NCBI RefSeq assembly: GCF_052116145.1
Contig: NZ_JBQKLQ010000001.1
Span: 248,001-312,000, forward strand
From: Fundicoccus sp052116145
GTDB taxonomy: Bacteria > Bacillota > Bacilli > Lactobacillales > Aerococcaceae
Length of the DNA stretch: 64,000 nt
Direction of reading: 5' to 3'
Part shown: piece by piece, positions 1-8,112 of the stretch
Layout: each line of letters opens with the position of its first letter
How positions within the stretch are numbered: position 1 is the first letter of the stretch
Notes under the pieces: generated by a model
Seen by the model: only the letters and a program-made list of their open reading frames with translations
What the model was told of the DNA's origin: nothing
Database searches by the model: none
Translations under genes and position numbers: made by a program

Positions 1-804
1 TTAGTAACAATCGCAAATAACCGTTTATTAGAAATTGTTGATCGTAAGACACCAATGCTTGAAGCTTTCAGCGAAGCAGACAATGTATTACGTCAAGGCG
101 TTCAAGGTATCTCTGATTTAATTACATCTCCAGGTTACGTAAACTTGGACTTTGCTGACGTTAAAACAGTTATGAAAGACCAAGGTACAGCATTAATGGG
201 TATTGGTACTGCATCTGGTGAAAACCGTACAGCAGAAGCAACTAAAAAAGCGATTTCTTCACCATTATTAGAAGTGTCGATTGACGGCGCAGAACAAATT
301 ATCTTGAATATTACGGGTGGAGCAGACTTAAGCTTATACGAAGCTCAAGATGCAAGTGAAGTGATTGCAGCAGCATCAAGCAGTGACGTAAACATTCTAT
401 TAGGAACTTCTATCAATGAAGCCTTAGGAGATGAAGTTCATGTTACAGTGATTGCGACAGGAATTTCAACAGAAAAAAATGAAAAAGCAAAGGCTGCACC
501 TCGTCAGCCACGCTCTAATTTTAATCACACAAATGAATCGGTAGTGAAATCTAATCCAGTTCAAACAGAACCTACACAAGAGACTTCACAAAGACAAGTT
601 CGTGAACCAGAACGCGATTTGTTCAGCAATTGGGACATTAAACGTGAAGACAACCAACGTGATGTGGCAAATGTAGATAGTGAAAAACCACAACGTACGT
701 TCCAGAGACCATCAAGCGAAGTTCCGAATCGTCAAACAGAAGGTTCAAGTGAAAATGACGAATTAGATACACCACCTTTTTTCCGTAAAAGAAACCGTAA
801 CTAG
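1..804 (+). CDS. ftsZ: Cell division protein FtsZ, C-terminal part (5' end outside window)
   Basis: This is the C-terminal two thirds or so of the tubulin-like GTPase that forms the cytokinetic ring. The reading frame is open from base 1 and ends with TAG at 802-804. The visible part begins inside the core (IANNRLLEIVDRKTPMLEAF), runs through the conserved region with GTASGENR and the loop containing NITGG, and then enters a long, Gln/Glu/Arg-rich disordered linker. It closes with the conserved C-terminal peptide ELDTPPFFRKRNR, the binding site for partners such as FtsA, EzrA and SepF. A terminator lies 43 bases downstream. The gene is complete in function as far as visible; the GTP-binding N-terminal domain is upstream of the window. 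Confidence 0.97.
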   Translation, partial: LVTIANNRLLEIVDRKTPMLEAFSEADNVLRQGVQGISDLITSPGYVNLDFADVKTVMKDQGTALMGIGTASGENRTAEATKKAISSPLLEVSIDGAEQIILNITGGADLSLYEAQDASEVIAAASSSDVNILLGTSINEALGDEVHVTVIATGISTEKNEKAKAAPRQPRSNFNHTNESVVKSNPVQTEPTQETSQRQVREPERDLFSNWDIKREDNQRDVANVDSEKPQRTFQRPSSEVPNRQTEGSSENDELDTPPFFRKRNRN

Positions 805-846
805 TCCTTAACGATGTCATCTAAGTTAAGTATAATTAACAATTGG

Positions 847-875
847 GAGGAGACCATTTTCGGTTTCCTCTTTTT
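847..875 (+). terminator. Rho-independent terminator after ftsZ
   Basis: Nine-base-pair stem (847-855 with 862-870, one G-T pair) around a six-base loop, followed by five T. It separates ftsZ from yggT, so the two are probably not strictly co-transcribed. Confidence 0.8.
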
Positions 876-974
876 CAATATTTGTAGTAAAATAGTAGAG
901 TACAGTTATTGTTAAAATAATGATTAGATTTAGAAAAGATATGAAGACATGCACTTATTAGATTGGAGTGACAA

Positions 975-1241
975 ATGGGTATTTTATTATTTAATTTAGT
1001 TAAATCTTTTTTTAGCTTGTATAGTATGTTGCTAGTTATTTATGCGTTATTATCTTGGTTACCAGGTGGTTATGAAAGCCAGTTAGGTAAAATTGTTATA
1101 AAATTAAGCAGACCCTATCTAGACTTTTTTGATCGATACATACCACCAGTTGGTGGCATTAGCATCAATGTCATGATTGCTATTTTTGTGTTGCAATTGA
1201 TACGTAATGGGTTGCTAGGGTTATTGATTAGACTATTCTAA
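975..1241 (+). CDS. yggT: YggT family membrane protein (YlmG)
   Basis: An 88-residue integral membrane protein of the YggT/YlmG family, with two hydrophobic helices (roughly residues 3-27 and 63-86) around a conserved central stretch, LSRPYLDFFDRYIPPVGGISI, which is the family signature. The start ATG follows GGAGTGAC. Its function is not well defined; in Firmicutes it sits in the division cluster between sepF and ylmH. Here sepF and ylmE are missing and the gene directly follows ftsZ after 170 bases. Confidence 0.9.
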   Translation: MGILLFNLVKSFFSLYSMLLVIYALLSWLPGGYESQLGKIVIKLSRPYLDFFDRYIPPVGGISINVMIAIFVLQLIRNGLLGLLIRLF

Positions 1242-1265
1242 ACAAAGGGTTTAGGAGGTTATACA

Positions 1266-2048
1266 ATGAATGAAGAAGTGTATCAACATTATCGAAAAGA
1301 AGAACAAACATTTATAGACCAGGTGTTTGGTTGGATGCAACAAGTTGAAAATCGTTATGCACCTTATCTGAGTGTCTTCCTTACACCACGTGAAGCGATG
1401 ATTGTCACGCGATTAATTGGTAACAGCGATACAATCTTACTAAAAATGTTTGGTGGTTATGAAGGGGCAGAAAGAAAAAGAGCCTTACTCTATCCAGCTT
1501 ATTATGAACCTCAAAATGAAGACTTTGAAGCTGCTGCGTTAAACATTATTTTTCCAGTAAAGTTTGCTAATATTAGTCACGGTAAAATTTTAGGTACATT
1601 AATATCTACTGGAATTGACCGAGAAAGAATTGGCGATATCATTACTGATGGTGAAAACTGGCATGCAATAGTTGATTATAATGTTAAAGAGTATTTCAAA
1701 CTGCATGTAACAAAAATTGGTAACGTTGGCGTGAGGTTAGAAGATATTGCTTTTGAAAATTTACTAGAATCTAGTGAAAGTTGGGAAACTAAAACAATCA
1801 TAGCAAGTTCACTTCGACTTGACACTCTGCTTGCAAAAGTCTATAATTTCTCAAGACAGCGTGCGAAAGATTCAGTTTCTTCAGGCATGGTAAAGGTTAA
1901 CTTTATGGAGATGGATCGTAGTGACGTGACAATAGGTGAGAATGATATTGTATCACTTCGTAGATCAGGTCGATTCTGGATAGACACTATTGATGGAACG
2001 ACAAAGAAGGATAACTATCGTTTGACTATTAATGTGTTAAAAGTGTAA
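1266..2048 (+). CDS. ylmH: S4-domain RNA-binding protein YlmH (RqcP2-like)
   Basis: A 260-residue protein of the YlmH family. The N-terminal two thirds form the family-specific domain; the C-terminal part from about residue 185 is an S4 RNA-binding domain (LRLDTLLAKVYNFSRQRAKD, then VKVNF). YlmH proteins bind ribosomes; in Bacillus a YlmH homologue acts in ribosome-associated quality control in parallel with RqcP. The start follows AGGAGGT by seven bases. It lies 24 bases after yggT and 59 bases before divIVA, the usual order in Firmicutes. Confidence 0.92.
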   Translation: MNEEVYQHYRKEEQTFIDQVFGWMQQVENRYAPYLSVFLTPREAMIVTRLIGNSDTILLKMFGGYEGAERKRALLYPAYYEPQNEDFEAAALNIIFPVKFANISHGKILGTLISTGIDRERIGDIITDGENWHAIVDYNVKEYFKLHVTKIGNVGVRLEDIAFENLLESSESWETKTIIASSLRLDTLLAKVYNFSRQRAKDSVSSGMVKVNFMEMDRSDVTIGENDIVSLRRSGRFWIDTIDGTTKKDNYRLTINVLKV

Positions 2049-2107
2049 TAAGCATTTTGAATTAACGAAAATTATCGCAACAAAGATAAATGGAAGGACG
2101 TGTAATT

Positions 2108-2869
2108 GTGGGCTTAACACCAAATGAAATCCTTAGTAAAGAATTTGAATCTAAATTCAGGGGTTATGATATTGATCAAGTAAATGATTTTCTTGACGTA
2201 GTCCGTGTCGATTATGAGAAAGCTTTAGATGAAAATGAAATTTTCAAACGAAAGTTAGCTGATTCTGAAGAAAAACTGGAGTACTTTGCTCAACTGCAAG
2301 ACTCTTTAAATAGCTCAATAATGGTTGCACAAGACGCGGCTGAGCGATTAAAACAGAACGCACGTAAAGAAGCCGAATTGATTCTATTCGAAGCTGAAAG
2401 AGAAGCGGATCGTGTGATCAACGAAGCATCGGAGCAAGCTAAACGTATTTATAATGAGAATGAAGAATTAAAACGTAATAGTGGTATTTACCGTCAACGT
2501 TTAACACAAATCATCGAATCTCATCTATCGATGATCCAAGATAAAGAGTTTGTCGAGTTATTTGATAGTGAATTTGCGGATTCGTTTGTTTATCCTAAAG
2601 CGATTGAAAAAGATCAAGACATTTCAACAGAAGAAGTTCTTGAAACTGAAGAAGAACCTTCAGTTCAAGAAGATGTCAATTTACAGGATACGTTAGAATT
2701 CAAAGATTCCCTTCCTTTAAGCCAAGAGGAGTTAGAACACTTAACTCAACACACACAAACGAGTGTATTAGAGGAAGAAGCAGAAGAAGATATCCAAGTC
2801 GAAAAAGCGCCTGAAACTCCAATGGAGAGTGTCTTAGGACAGACTATCCGCATCGATTTACCGAAATAA
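2108..2869 (+). CDS. divIVA: Cell-pole/septum protein DivIVA
   Basis: DivIVA recognises curved membrane at poles and septa and recruits division and envelope partners. Residues 1-60 are the lipid-binding domain (LTPNEILSKEFESKFRGYDIDQVNDFLD), followed by a long coiled coil to about residue 160 and an acidic Glu-rich tail. I place the start at GTG 2108 (MGLTPNEI, 253 residues) rather than ATG 2090, because GGAAGGA at 2092-2098 lies nine bases before the GTG and DivIVA proteins normally begin M-x-L-T-P. It is followed by the ileS T-box leader, which begins only four bases after its stop codon. Confidence 0.93.
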   Translation: MGLTPNEILSKEFESKFRGYDIDQVNDFLDVVRVDYEKALDENEIFKRKLADSEEKLEYFAQLQDSLNSSIMVAQDAAERLKQNARKEAELILFEAEREADRVINEASEQAKRIYNENEELKRNSGIYRQRLTQIIESHLSMIQDKEFVELFDSEFADSFVYPKAIEKDQDISTEEVLETEEEPSVQEDVNLQDTLEFKDSLPLSQEELEHLTQHTQTSVLEEEAEEDIQVEKAPETPMESVLGQTIRIDLPK

Positions 2870-2872
2870 GGT

Positions 2873-3093
2873 ACAGAACATATTGATTTAATTATATTCA
2901 AAGCGAGTCAAGGTCGGTGTAAGCTTGACAGTCACTAATTAAATTAAGATCCTCTGTATACATGCACAATGAACTAAAGTAGTTGTAGCCGCTTAAAGAG
3001 CGTTATCATGAAAGAGTGATGATTTATTTCAATAAATCATAAGCTGGGTGGTACCACGTTCTGACGTCCCTTCATTATGAGGGGCGTTTTTTA
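2873..3093 (+). promoter_or_regulatory. T-box leader of ileS, specifier AUC (Ile)
   Basis: A tRNA-sensing riboswitch. The T-box core TGGTACCACG lies at 3049-3058, and the terminator (ACGTCCCT at 3064-3071 with AGGGGCGT at 3080-3087, then T) ends the leader. Stem I can be folded: ACAGA 2873-2877 pairs with TCTGT 2953-2957, and 2883-2894 pairs with 2936-2947, leaving an internal loop whose 3' side (2948-2952) contains ATC at 2949-2951. That codon matches uncharged tRNA-Ile and the ileS gene that follows. Stem I starts just after the divIVA stop, so upstream readthrough may feed it. Confidence 0.93.
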
Positions 3094-3148
3094 TTGTATT
3101 TTATTATTTTTAATTAATTAAAGTTTTAATGAAGAATAGGGGAAAAAA

Positions 3149-5941
3149 ATGAAACTGAAAGAAACATTAAATTTAGGTCAAACAAATTTCGCTATGAGAG
3201 CGAATTTACCGACTAAAGAAGCCGCCATGCAAGTAGAGTGGGATGAAGCTGGTTTATACAAGCAAATTCAAGAAAAAAATATGGGGCGTCCGACGTATAT
3301 TCTCCATGATGGTCCTCCATATGCCAATGGAGCGTTACACATGGGACACGCTTTAAATAAAGTTACCAAGGACTTTATTGTTCGTTATAAATCTATGTCT
3401 GGTTTCCGTGCACCTTATGTTCCGGGTTGGGATACACATGGATTACCAATTGAATCAGCTTTAACTAAAAACGAAGGCGTTGATCGCAAGCAATTCTCAG
3501 TAGCTGATTTTCGACGTATGTGTGAAGAATACGCACTACGTCAAGTAGAAGGCCAAAAGAAATCATTCAAACGTTTAGGAGTTACTGGTGAATGGGATAA
3601 TCCCTATTTAACATTAAGTCCAGAATATGAAGCGGCCCAAATTAGAGTGTTTGGTCAAATGGCCGAAAAAGGCTTTATTTATAAAGGGTTAAAACCAATT
3701 TATTGGTCACCATCAAGTGAATCATCTTTAGCTGAAGCCGAGGTTGAATACCATGATATTACGTCGCCATCGGTTTACGTCGCATTTAAAGTAAAGAACG
3801 GTAAAGATGTTGTGGCGGATAATGTAGAATTCGTAATCTGGACAACAACTCCTTGGACATTAGCTGCTAATTTAGGGATTTCAGTCGATCCAAATGCTAA
3901 GTATGTTGAAGTATTAGTTAACGACCGTCATTTTATCGTGGCAGAGGACTTATTATCGCATGTGGCGAAAGAAGTTGAATGGGAAAACTATGAAGTGGTT
4001 AAAGAGTATCAAGGAGAACAGTTCGATCGGTTAACGGCACAGCATCCATTCTATGAGCGTGAATCGTTATTAATGGTAGGTGATCACGTAACGATGGAAA
4101 CAGGTACTGGTTTAGTTCATACAGCACCAGGACACGGTGAAGATGACTATTTAATCGGTTTAGATTATGGATTAGAAATCTTGTCACCAATCGATAACCG
4201 TGGTCACTTTACAGCACAAGCGCCAGAACTTGAAGGGATGTTCTACTTAAAGGGTAATAAAGTCATTATTGAAAAATTAACTGAGAGTGGACATTTATTA
4301 GCTCAAGATAAAATTAAACATAGTTACCCTCACGACTGGAGAACCAAACAGCCTGTTATTTATCGTGCAACTCCCCAATGGTTTGCTTCAATAGATAAAT
4401 TCCGTAAAGAGTTGTTAGAGTCAGTTGAAAATGAGGTGACTTGGTACCATCCATCTGGCGAGAGACGTATCTTTAATATGATTCGTGATCGTGGTGACTG
4501 GGTTATCTCACGTCAAAGAGTATGGGGCGTTCCACTACCAATTTTCTATGCTGAAAATGGTGAACCAATCCTCTCAAGCGAAACAATTGATTATGTAGCA
4601 GATCTATTTGAAACGCATGGTTCAAATGTATGGTTTGAACGTGAAGCTAAAGATTTATTACCTGAGGGTTATACTCATCCAGGAAGTCCGAACGGCGAAT
4701 TTACAAAAGAAAATGACATTATGGATGTATGGTTCGACTCTGGAACATCTCACGCAGGTGTATTGAAACAACGCGACGACTTATCTTTCCCAGCTGATTT
4801 ATATCTTGAAGGATCAGACCAATACCGTGGATGGTTCAACTCAAGTTTTACTACATCAATTGCTGTAAATGGCGTACCACCATACAAAGGTGTCTTATCA
4901 CAAGGTTTTGTAATGGATGGAAAAGGTCAGAAGATGAGTAAATCTGTAGGGAACGTTATTCTTCCAGAGGAAATTATGGAAGATTTAGGAGCGGATATCA
5001 TTCGTTTATGGGTGTCTAGTGTCGACTACGAAAATGATGTGAGAGTATCCAAAGATATTCTGAAACAAGTTTCCGAATCATACCGTAAAATCCGAAATAC
5101 AATTCGTTTCATGCTTTCAAATGTCTCAGATATTGATCCAAGTACAGGGTTAATTTCTGAAAGTGATTTACGTCCAGTTGATCAATATATGTTAGCTAAA
5201 TTCAGAATTCTAACAAAAGATATTCTGGCAGCGTATGAAGCTTTTGACTACTCAACTGTTTATAAAAAAGTAATTAACTTTATTACGGTTGACCTATCAG
5301 CTTTCTACTTAGATTTTGCTAAAGATGTTCTATACATTGAAGCAAAAGAATCTTACGAAAGACGTGCAATGCAAACTGTAATTTATACAATTCTACGTGA
5401 TTTAATTCCATTGTTAACACCAATTTTATTGCATACTATGGAAGAAGCTTGGCATGTATTGCCTGGAGTTGAAGCTTATGTGCAACTAGTTGACATGCCT
5501 AAAGCGACAGACACACCTGAAGATGTCGAAACACTAGCAAAATGGAGTACTTTCTTCGACGTGAGAGATGCTGTCAATAAGGCTTTAGAAGAAGCAAAAA
5601 ATAATGACACACAGCCAATTAAAAAATCATTTGAAGCTAGTGTTACATTATATGCTTCAGAAGCAGTTCAAGCAGAATTGACTAGCTTATCTGATCATTT
5701 AAATCAATTATTAATCGTTTCGAAATTTGAAATGGAAGCGACATCTGAAAAACCAGAGAATGCTTTAGTAGTTGATGAAGTAGCTGTTTTAGTTCAACCA
5801 GCGCCTGGACATGTTTGCGATCGTTGTCGAGCTGTAAAAGTCGAAGTTGGAACAATCGAGAACGCACCAGAATTATGTTCAAGATGTTATAATATTGTGA
5901 TGGACAATTTCCCAGAATACTTTGAACAAAACGAAGCTTAA
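3149..5941 (+). CDS. ileS: Isoleucyl-tRNA synthetase
   Basis: Class I aminoacyl-tRNA synthetase of 930 residues that charges tRNA-Ile. The ATP-binding HIGH-type motif is in HDGPPYANGALHMGH (about residue 54-68), the editing (CP1) domain lies in the middle with WTTTPWTLAAN, the KMSKS motif is KGQKMSKSVGNV near residue 595, and the C-terminus carries a zinc site with paired cysteines (CDRC and CSRC). This is the bacterial Firmicutes form. The start is ATG 3149 after AGGGGAAAAAA. Expression is controlled by the T-box directly upstream and ends at the terminator 67 bases downstream. Confidence 0.98.
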   Translation: MKLKETLNLGQTNFAMRANLPTKEAAMQVEWDEAGLYKQIQEKNMGRPTYILHDGPPYANGALHMGHALNKVTKDFIVRYKSMSGFRAPYVPGWDTHGLPIESALTKNEGVDRKQFSVADFRRMCEEYALRQVEGQKKSFKRLGVTGEWDNPYLTLSPEYEAAQIRVFGQMAEKGFIYKGLKPIYWSPSSESSLAEAEVEYHDITSPSVYVAFKVKNGKDVVADNVEFVIWTTTPWTLAANLGISVDPNAKYVEVLVNDRHFIVAEDLLSHVAKEVEWENYEVVKEYQGEQFDRLTAQHPFYERESLLMVGDHVTMETGTGLVHTAPGHGEDDYLIGLDYGLEILSPIDNRGHFTAQAPELEGMFYLKGNKVIIEKLTESGHLLAQDKIKHSYPHDWRTKQPVIYRATPQWFASIDKFRKELLESVENEVTWYHPSGERRIFNMIRDRGDWVISRQRVWGVPLPIFYAENGEPILSSETIDYVADLFETHGSNVWFEREAKDLLPEGYTHPGSPNGEFTKENDIMDVWFDSGTSHAGVLKQRDDLSFPADLYLEGSDQYRGWFNSSFTTSIAVNGVPPYKGVLSQGFVMDGKGQKMSKSVGNVILPEEIMEDLGADIIRLWVSSVDYENDVRVSKDILKQVSESYRKIRNTIRFMLSNVSDIDPSTGLISESDLRPVDQYMLAKFRILTKDILAAYEAFDYSTVYKKVINFITVDLSAFYLDFAKDVLYIEAKESYERRAMQTVIYTILRDLIPLLTPILLHTMEEAWHVLPGVEAYVQLVDMPKATDTPEDVETLAKWSTFFDVRDAVNKALEEAKNNDTQPIKKSFEASVTLYASEAVQAELTSLSDHLNQLLIVSKFEMEATSEKPENALVVDEVAVLVQPAPGHVCDRCRAVKVEVGTIENAPELCSRCYNIVMDNFPEYFEQNEA

Positions 5942-6007
5942 TATGTCAAGTTTGAGTCGTATCAAATGATTTCAAAGAAACTCTAAAGACTCAATGAATA
6001 TCTTAAA

Positions 6008-6049
6008 AGCACCAGAAAGTCGCTAAGGCGATTCTCTGGTGCTTTTTTT
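6008..6049 (+). terminator. Terminator after ileS
   Basis: Nine-base-pair stem AGCACCAGA (6008-6016) with TCTGGTGCT (6035-6043), an inner TCGC/GCGA extension, then a run of seven T. Confidence 0.9.
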
Positions 6050-6454
6050 AGTATAAAATTTGCTAAGTTTATGATGCCAAGTGTTTGCAAGTTCGTCGAA
6101 GTATAGAGCGAAATTCGCTTCAAACGGCTAGCTTATAAACCTATTTATTAGTTTTAACACATGAACTCATCCTTAGAGTCGATACGTTAAACTAAGTTTA
6201 TCTCCCATAGCAGTCATAGGAATTAAATCATAAAGATGCACTGCATATATTCAATTCATCAAGTCTTTCAAGCTTAGCTAATCATAGTAAAAAACAGCCA
6301 TTAAGGAAAATCCATGCTGGTTGCTTAAATGTAATATGAGATACCTACTGTTGGGAACAGAGCTAAATAGTAATGGTAACTTGCATTTATTAGTATGTTA
6401 GTAAACTAAAAAGACAAGAAAGAATTGTTAATCCTTATATTAACAAGCGGTATC
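6050..6454. other. Intergenic stretch with no recognisable gene
   Basis: About 400 bases between the ileS terminator and the 3' end of the LacI-type gene. I see no open frame with a ribosome site. The only structure is an AT-rich hairpin, TTGTTAAT 6425-6432 with ATTAACAA 6439-6446, which on the minus strand is followed by a pyrimidine-rich run and may be a weak terminator for the regulator gene. Confidence 0.4.
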
Positions 6455-7477
6455 TCAATTGTTAATTAATTTTCGTACTGTTTCGCGTTCGATCAATTCA
6501 TGAGGGATAACGATTCGAACGCCAGTAGTTAACTCATTTTTATTGTTTAGCTGATCGATGAGTGTTTGAGTCCCGCGTCGACCTAGTTCTTGGATTGTAA
6601 TATCAATACTCGTCAGATAAGGGTGCATAAGTGTAGCGAAAATCGAATTGTTAAAGCTAATTAAAGACAAATCATCCGGAACTTTATAATGATGTAATTG
6701 AGCTAGCTGTAAGACTCGCAAGGCAAAGATATCATCGATTACGACGACTGCTGTAGCTTTTGTTTCGGTTAAACTTTCACCAAAGTGCATATAATCATCT
6801 GGGCCATGAAGTTTTATCGCTGGAAAAGTATCATAACCAGCCAACATTAAAGCTTTTTGATAACCGAAGTATCGCTCGAAATATATAATTTCATCCGTTG
6901 TATTGGTTACAAATAGAATACGTTTATGCCCATTCTTTATTAGAAATTCTGTAGCGTGTTTGCCTAATAGCTGATTGTCATTATCAACATAAGAAATTTC
7001 ATCTTCATATCGGTAAGGTTGACCAACCAAAGTAAACTTAATTTTATGAGTCGTTAAAAACTCAATAATTGGATCAGAACGATCCGAATATAATAAGATA
7101 AATCCATCAACCTGTCTTTGCCTATGCATTTGTTGGACGTTATGAAGTAAACTATCGAAATTTCGAGCAGAAGCAATTGCAGTTGCTAGACCATGCTTGC
7201 GTGATTCCTCGTTGATTGCTTCAATAATTTCAAGGTAGAAAGGGTTCCCTAATCGTTCCTTTGAATCTAAAGGAGGAAGGATTACCCCAATGGCATTAGA
7301 GGCGCCTTTACCCAAGTTTTGTGCGTTTTTGTTAGGCACATAGCCCATTTCTTCCATGACTTTGCGTACTTTTTTCTTGGTGGCGGGTGATATACTGGGG
7401 TGATCATTTATCACTCGTGACACAGTAGAAGTAGCAACGTTGGCTTTTTTAGCGACATCTTTTACAGTAACGGACAT
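6455..7477 (-). CDS. malR: LacI-family transcriptional regulator, probable maltose repressor
   Basis: A 340-residue LacI/GalR regulator. Residues 4-50 are the helix-turn-helix and hinge (VTVKDVAKKANVATSTVSRV, then NKNAQNLGKG), followed by a periplasmic-binding-protein-like sensor domain (IGVILPP, VDGFILLYSDR, SYVDNDNQLLG, LGRRGTQTLID). The VDNDN and LLYSDRSDP segments resemble MalR of streptococci and enterococci. It is divergent from a maltose-type PTS gene, which supports a role as its regulator. The start follows GAGGAGGAATAAT. The sugar effector is inferred from context; a generic sugar repressor is the alternative. Confidence 0.85.
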   Translation of the reverse strand: MSVTVKDVAKKANVATSTVSRVINDHPSISPATKKKVRKVMEEMGYVPNKNAQNLGKGASNAIGVILPPLDSKERLGNPFYLEIIEAINEESRKHGLATAIASARNFDSLLHNVQQMHRQRQVDGFILLYSDRSDPIIEFLTTHKIKFTLVGQPYRYEDEISYVDNDNQLLGKHATEFLIKNGHKRILFVTNTTDEIIYFERYFGYQKALMLAGYDTFPAIKLHGPDDYMHFGESLTETKATAVVVIDDIFALRVLQLAQLHHYKVPDDLSLISFNNSIFATLMHPYLTSIDITIQELGRRGTQTLIDQLNNKNELTTGVRIVIPHELIERETVRKLINN

Positions 7478-7952
7478 ATTATTCCTCCTCTACTTATTTG
7501 ACATAGTTTATCATACTACTAGAATAACCTTTTGTCTTGTTCAAATTATTAAAAGCGATATTAAGAGGATGTTATCCTTAGGAGCTTAATTGTAAAGACT
7601 AAGAGAAAATTTCCTTTTAATTTATTATTTTCATTAGACTCAAGTTTAGCGAAAAGGATAAAAATAGCACTTGATCTGTTTAAAAATAACACACGATAAA
7701 GAGAAAATTAAAAAATTACCTAAAAATCATTTGATCTTTTCTTGCAATTTACCAGCTGATATTTTCTATAAGAAATATTCAATATTTAGAAAAAGATGTG
7801 GGAAAATATTAATAATGACAAGTGCCATGCTGTATTTATCAATGGCCTTAAATTGAGAGCGCAAACTTTCTTAATTTTATAGGGGATTTACCAATATTAT
7901 CAAGATTAATGTATTTAAGGACAAATATTTCGGATAAACAAACTATACCAAC

Positions 7953-7964
7953 GCAACCGATTGC
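7953..7964. promoter_or_regulatory. LacI/CcpA-type operator-like site 1
   Basis: GCAACCGATTGC is a near-perfect palindrome with the central CG typical of LacI/GalR operators. On the minus strand TGCAATCGGTTGCG also fits most of the CcpA cre consensus, so MalR and CcpA are both candidates. Confidence 0.5.
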
Positions 7965-8031
7965 ACAATTGAACGATTGGTTATATTCTTATAAAGTGAG
8001 AATTATCATGGTGTAAAATGTCATAAAAAGG

Positions 8032-8060
8032 TTTACAAATTGTTAGAGAGAGACTATAAT
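8032..8060 (+). promoter_or_regulatory. Sigma-A promoter of malT
   Basis: TTTACA at 8032-8037 and a perfect TATAAT at 8055-8060 with a 17-base spacer. The start point would be near 8067, directly at operator-like site 2. Confidence 0.8.
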
Positions 8061-8070
8061 ATAATTTATC

Positions 8071-8082
8071 GAAACCGCTTGC
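8071..8082. promoter_or_regulatory. LacI/CcpA-type operator-like site 2
   Basis: GAAACCGCTTGC matches site 1 at 10 of 12 positions and lies just after the -10 box, a position where a bound repressor would block initiation. Centre-to-centre distance to site 1 is 118 bases. Confidence 0.55.
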
Positions 8083-8112
8083 GTTACTAACTGAATCTTT
8101 AGGAGGAATAAT

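Larger units (their letters stand above)
7478..8112. other. Divergent intergenic region malR/malT
   Basis: 635 bases without a convincing gene. A 61-codon frame starting TTG at 7671 has no ribosome site and no family resemblance. The region carries the malT promoter at 8032-8060 and two LacI-type operator-like palindromes at 7953-7964 and 8071-8082, listed separately. It is markedly AT-rich. Confidence 0.6.

Noticed and set aside
6060..6454. Possible degenerate gene or repeat after ileS
   Set aside because: Read in all frames; no conserved protein fragment, no direct or inverted repeats beyond one weak hairpin.
7671..7856. 61-codon frame starting TTG in the malR-malT gap
   Set aside because: No ribosome site, poor start codon, no recognisable domain, and it lies in an AT-rich regulatory region.
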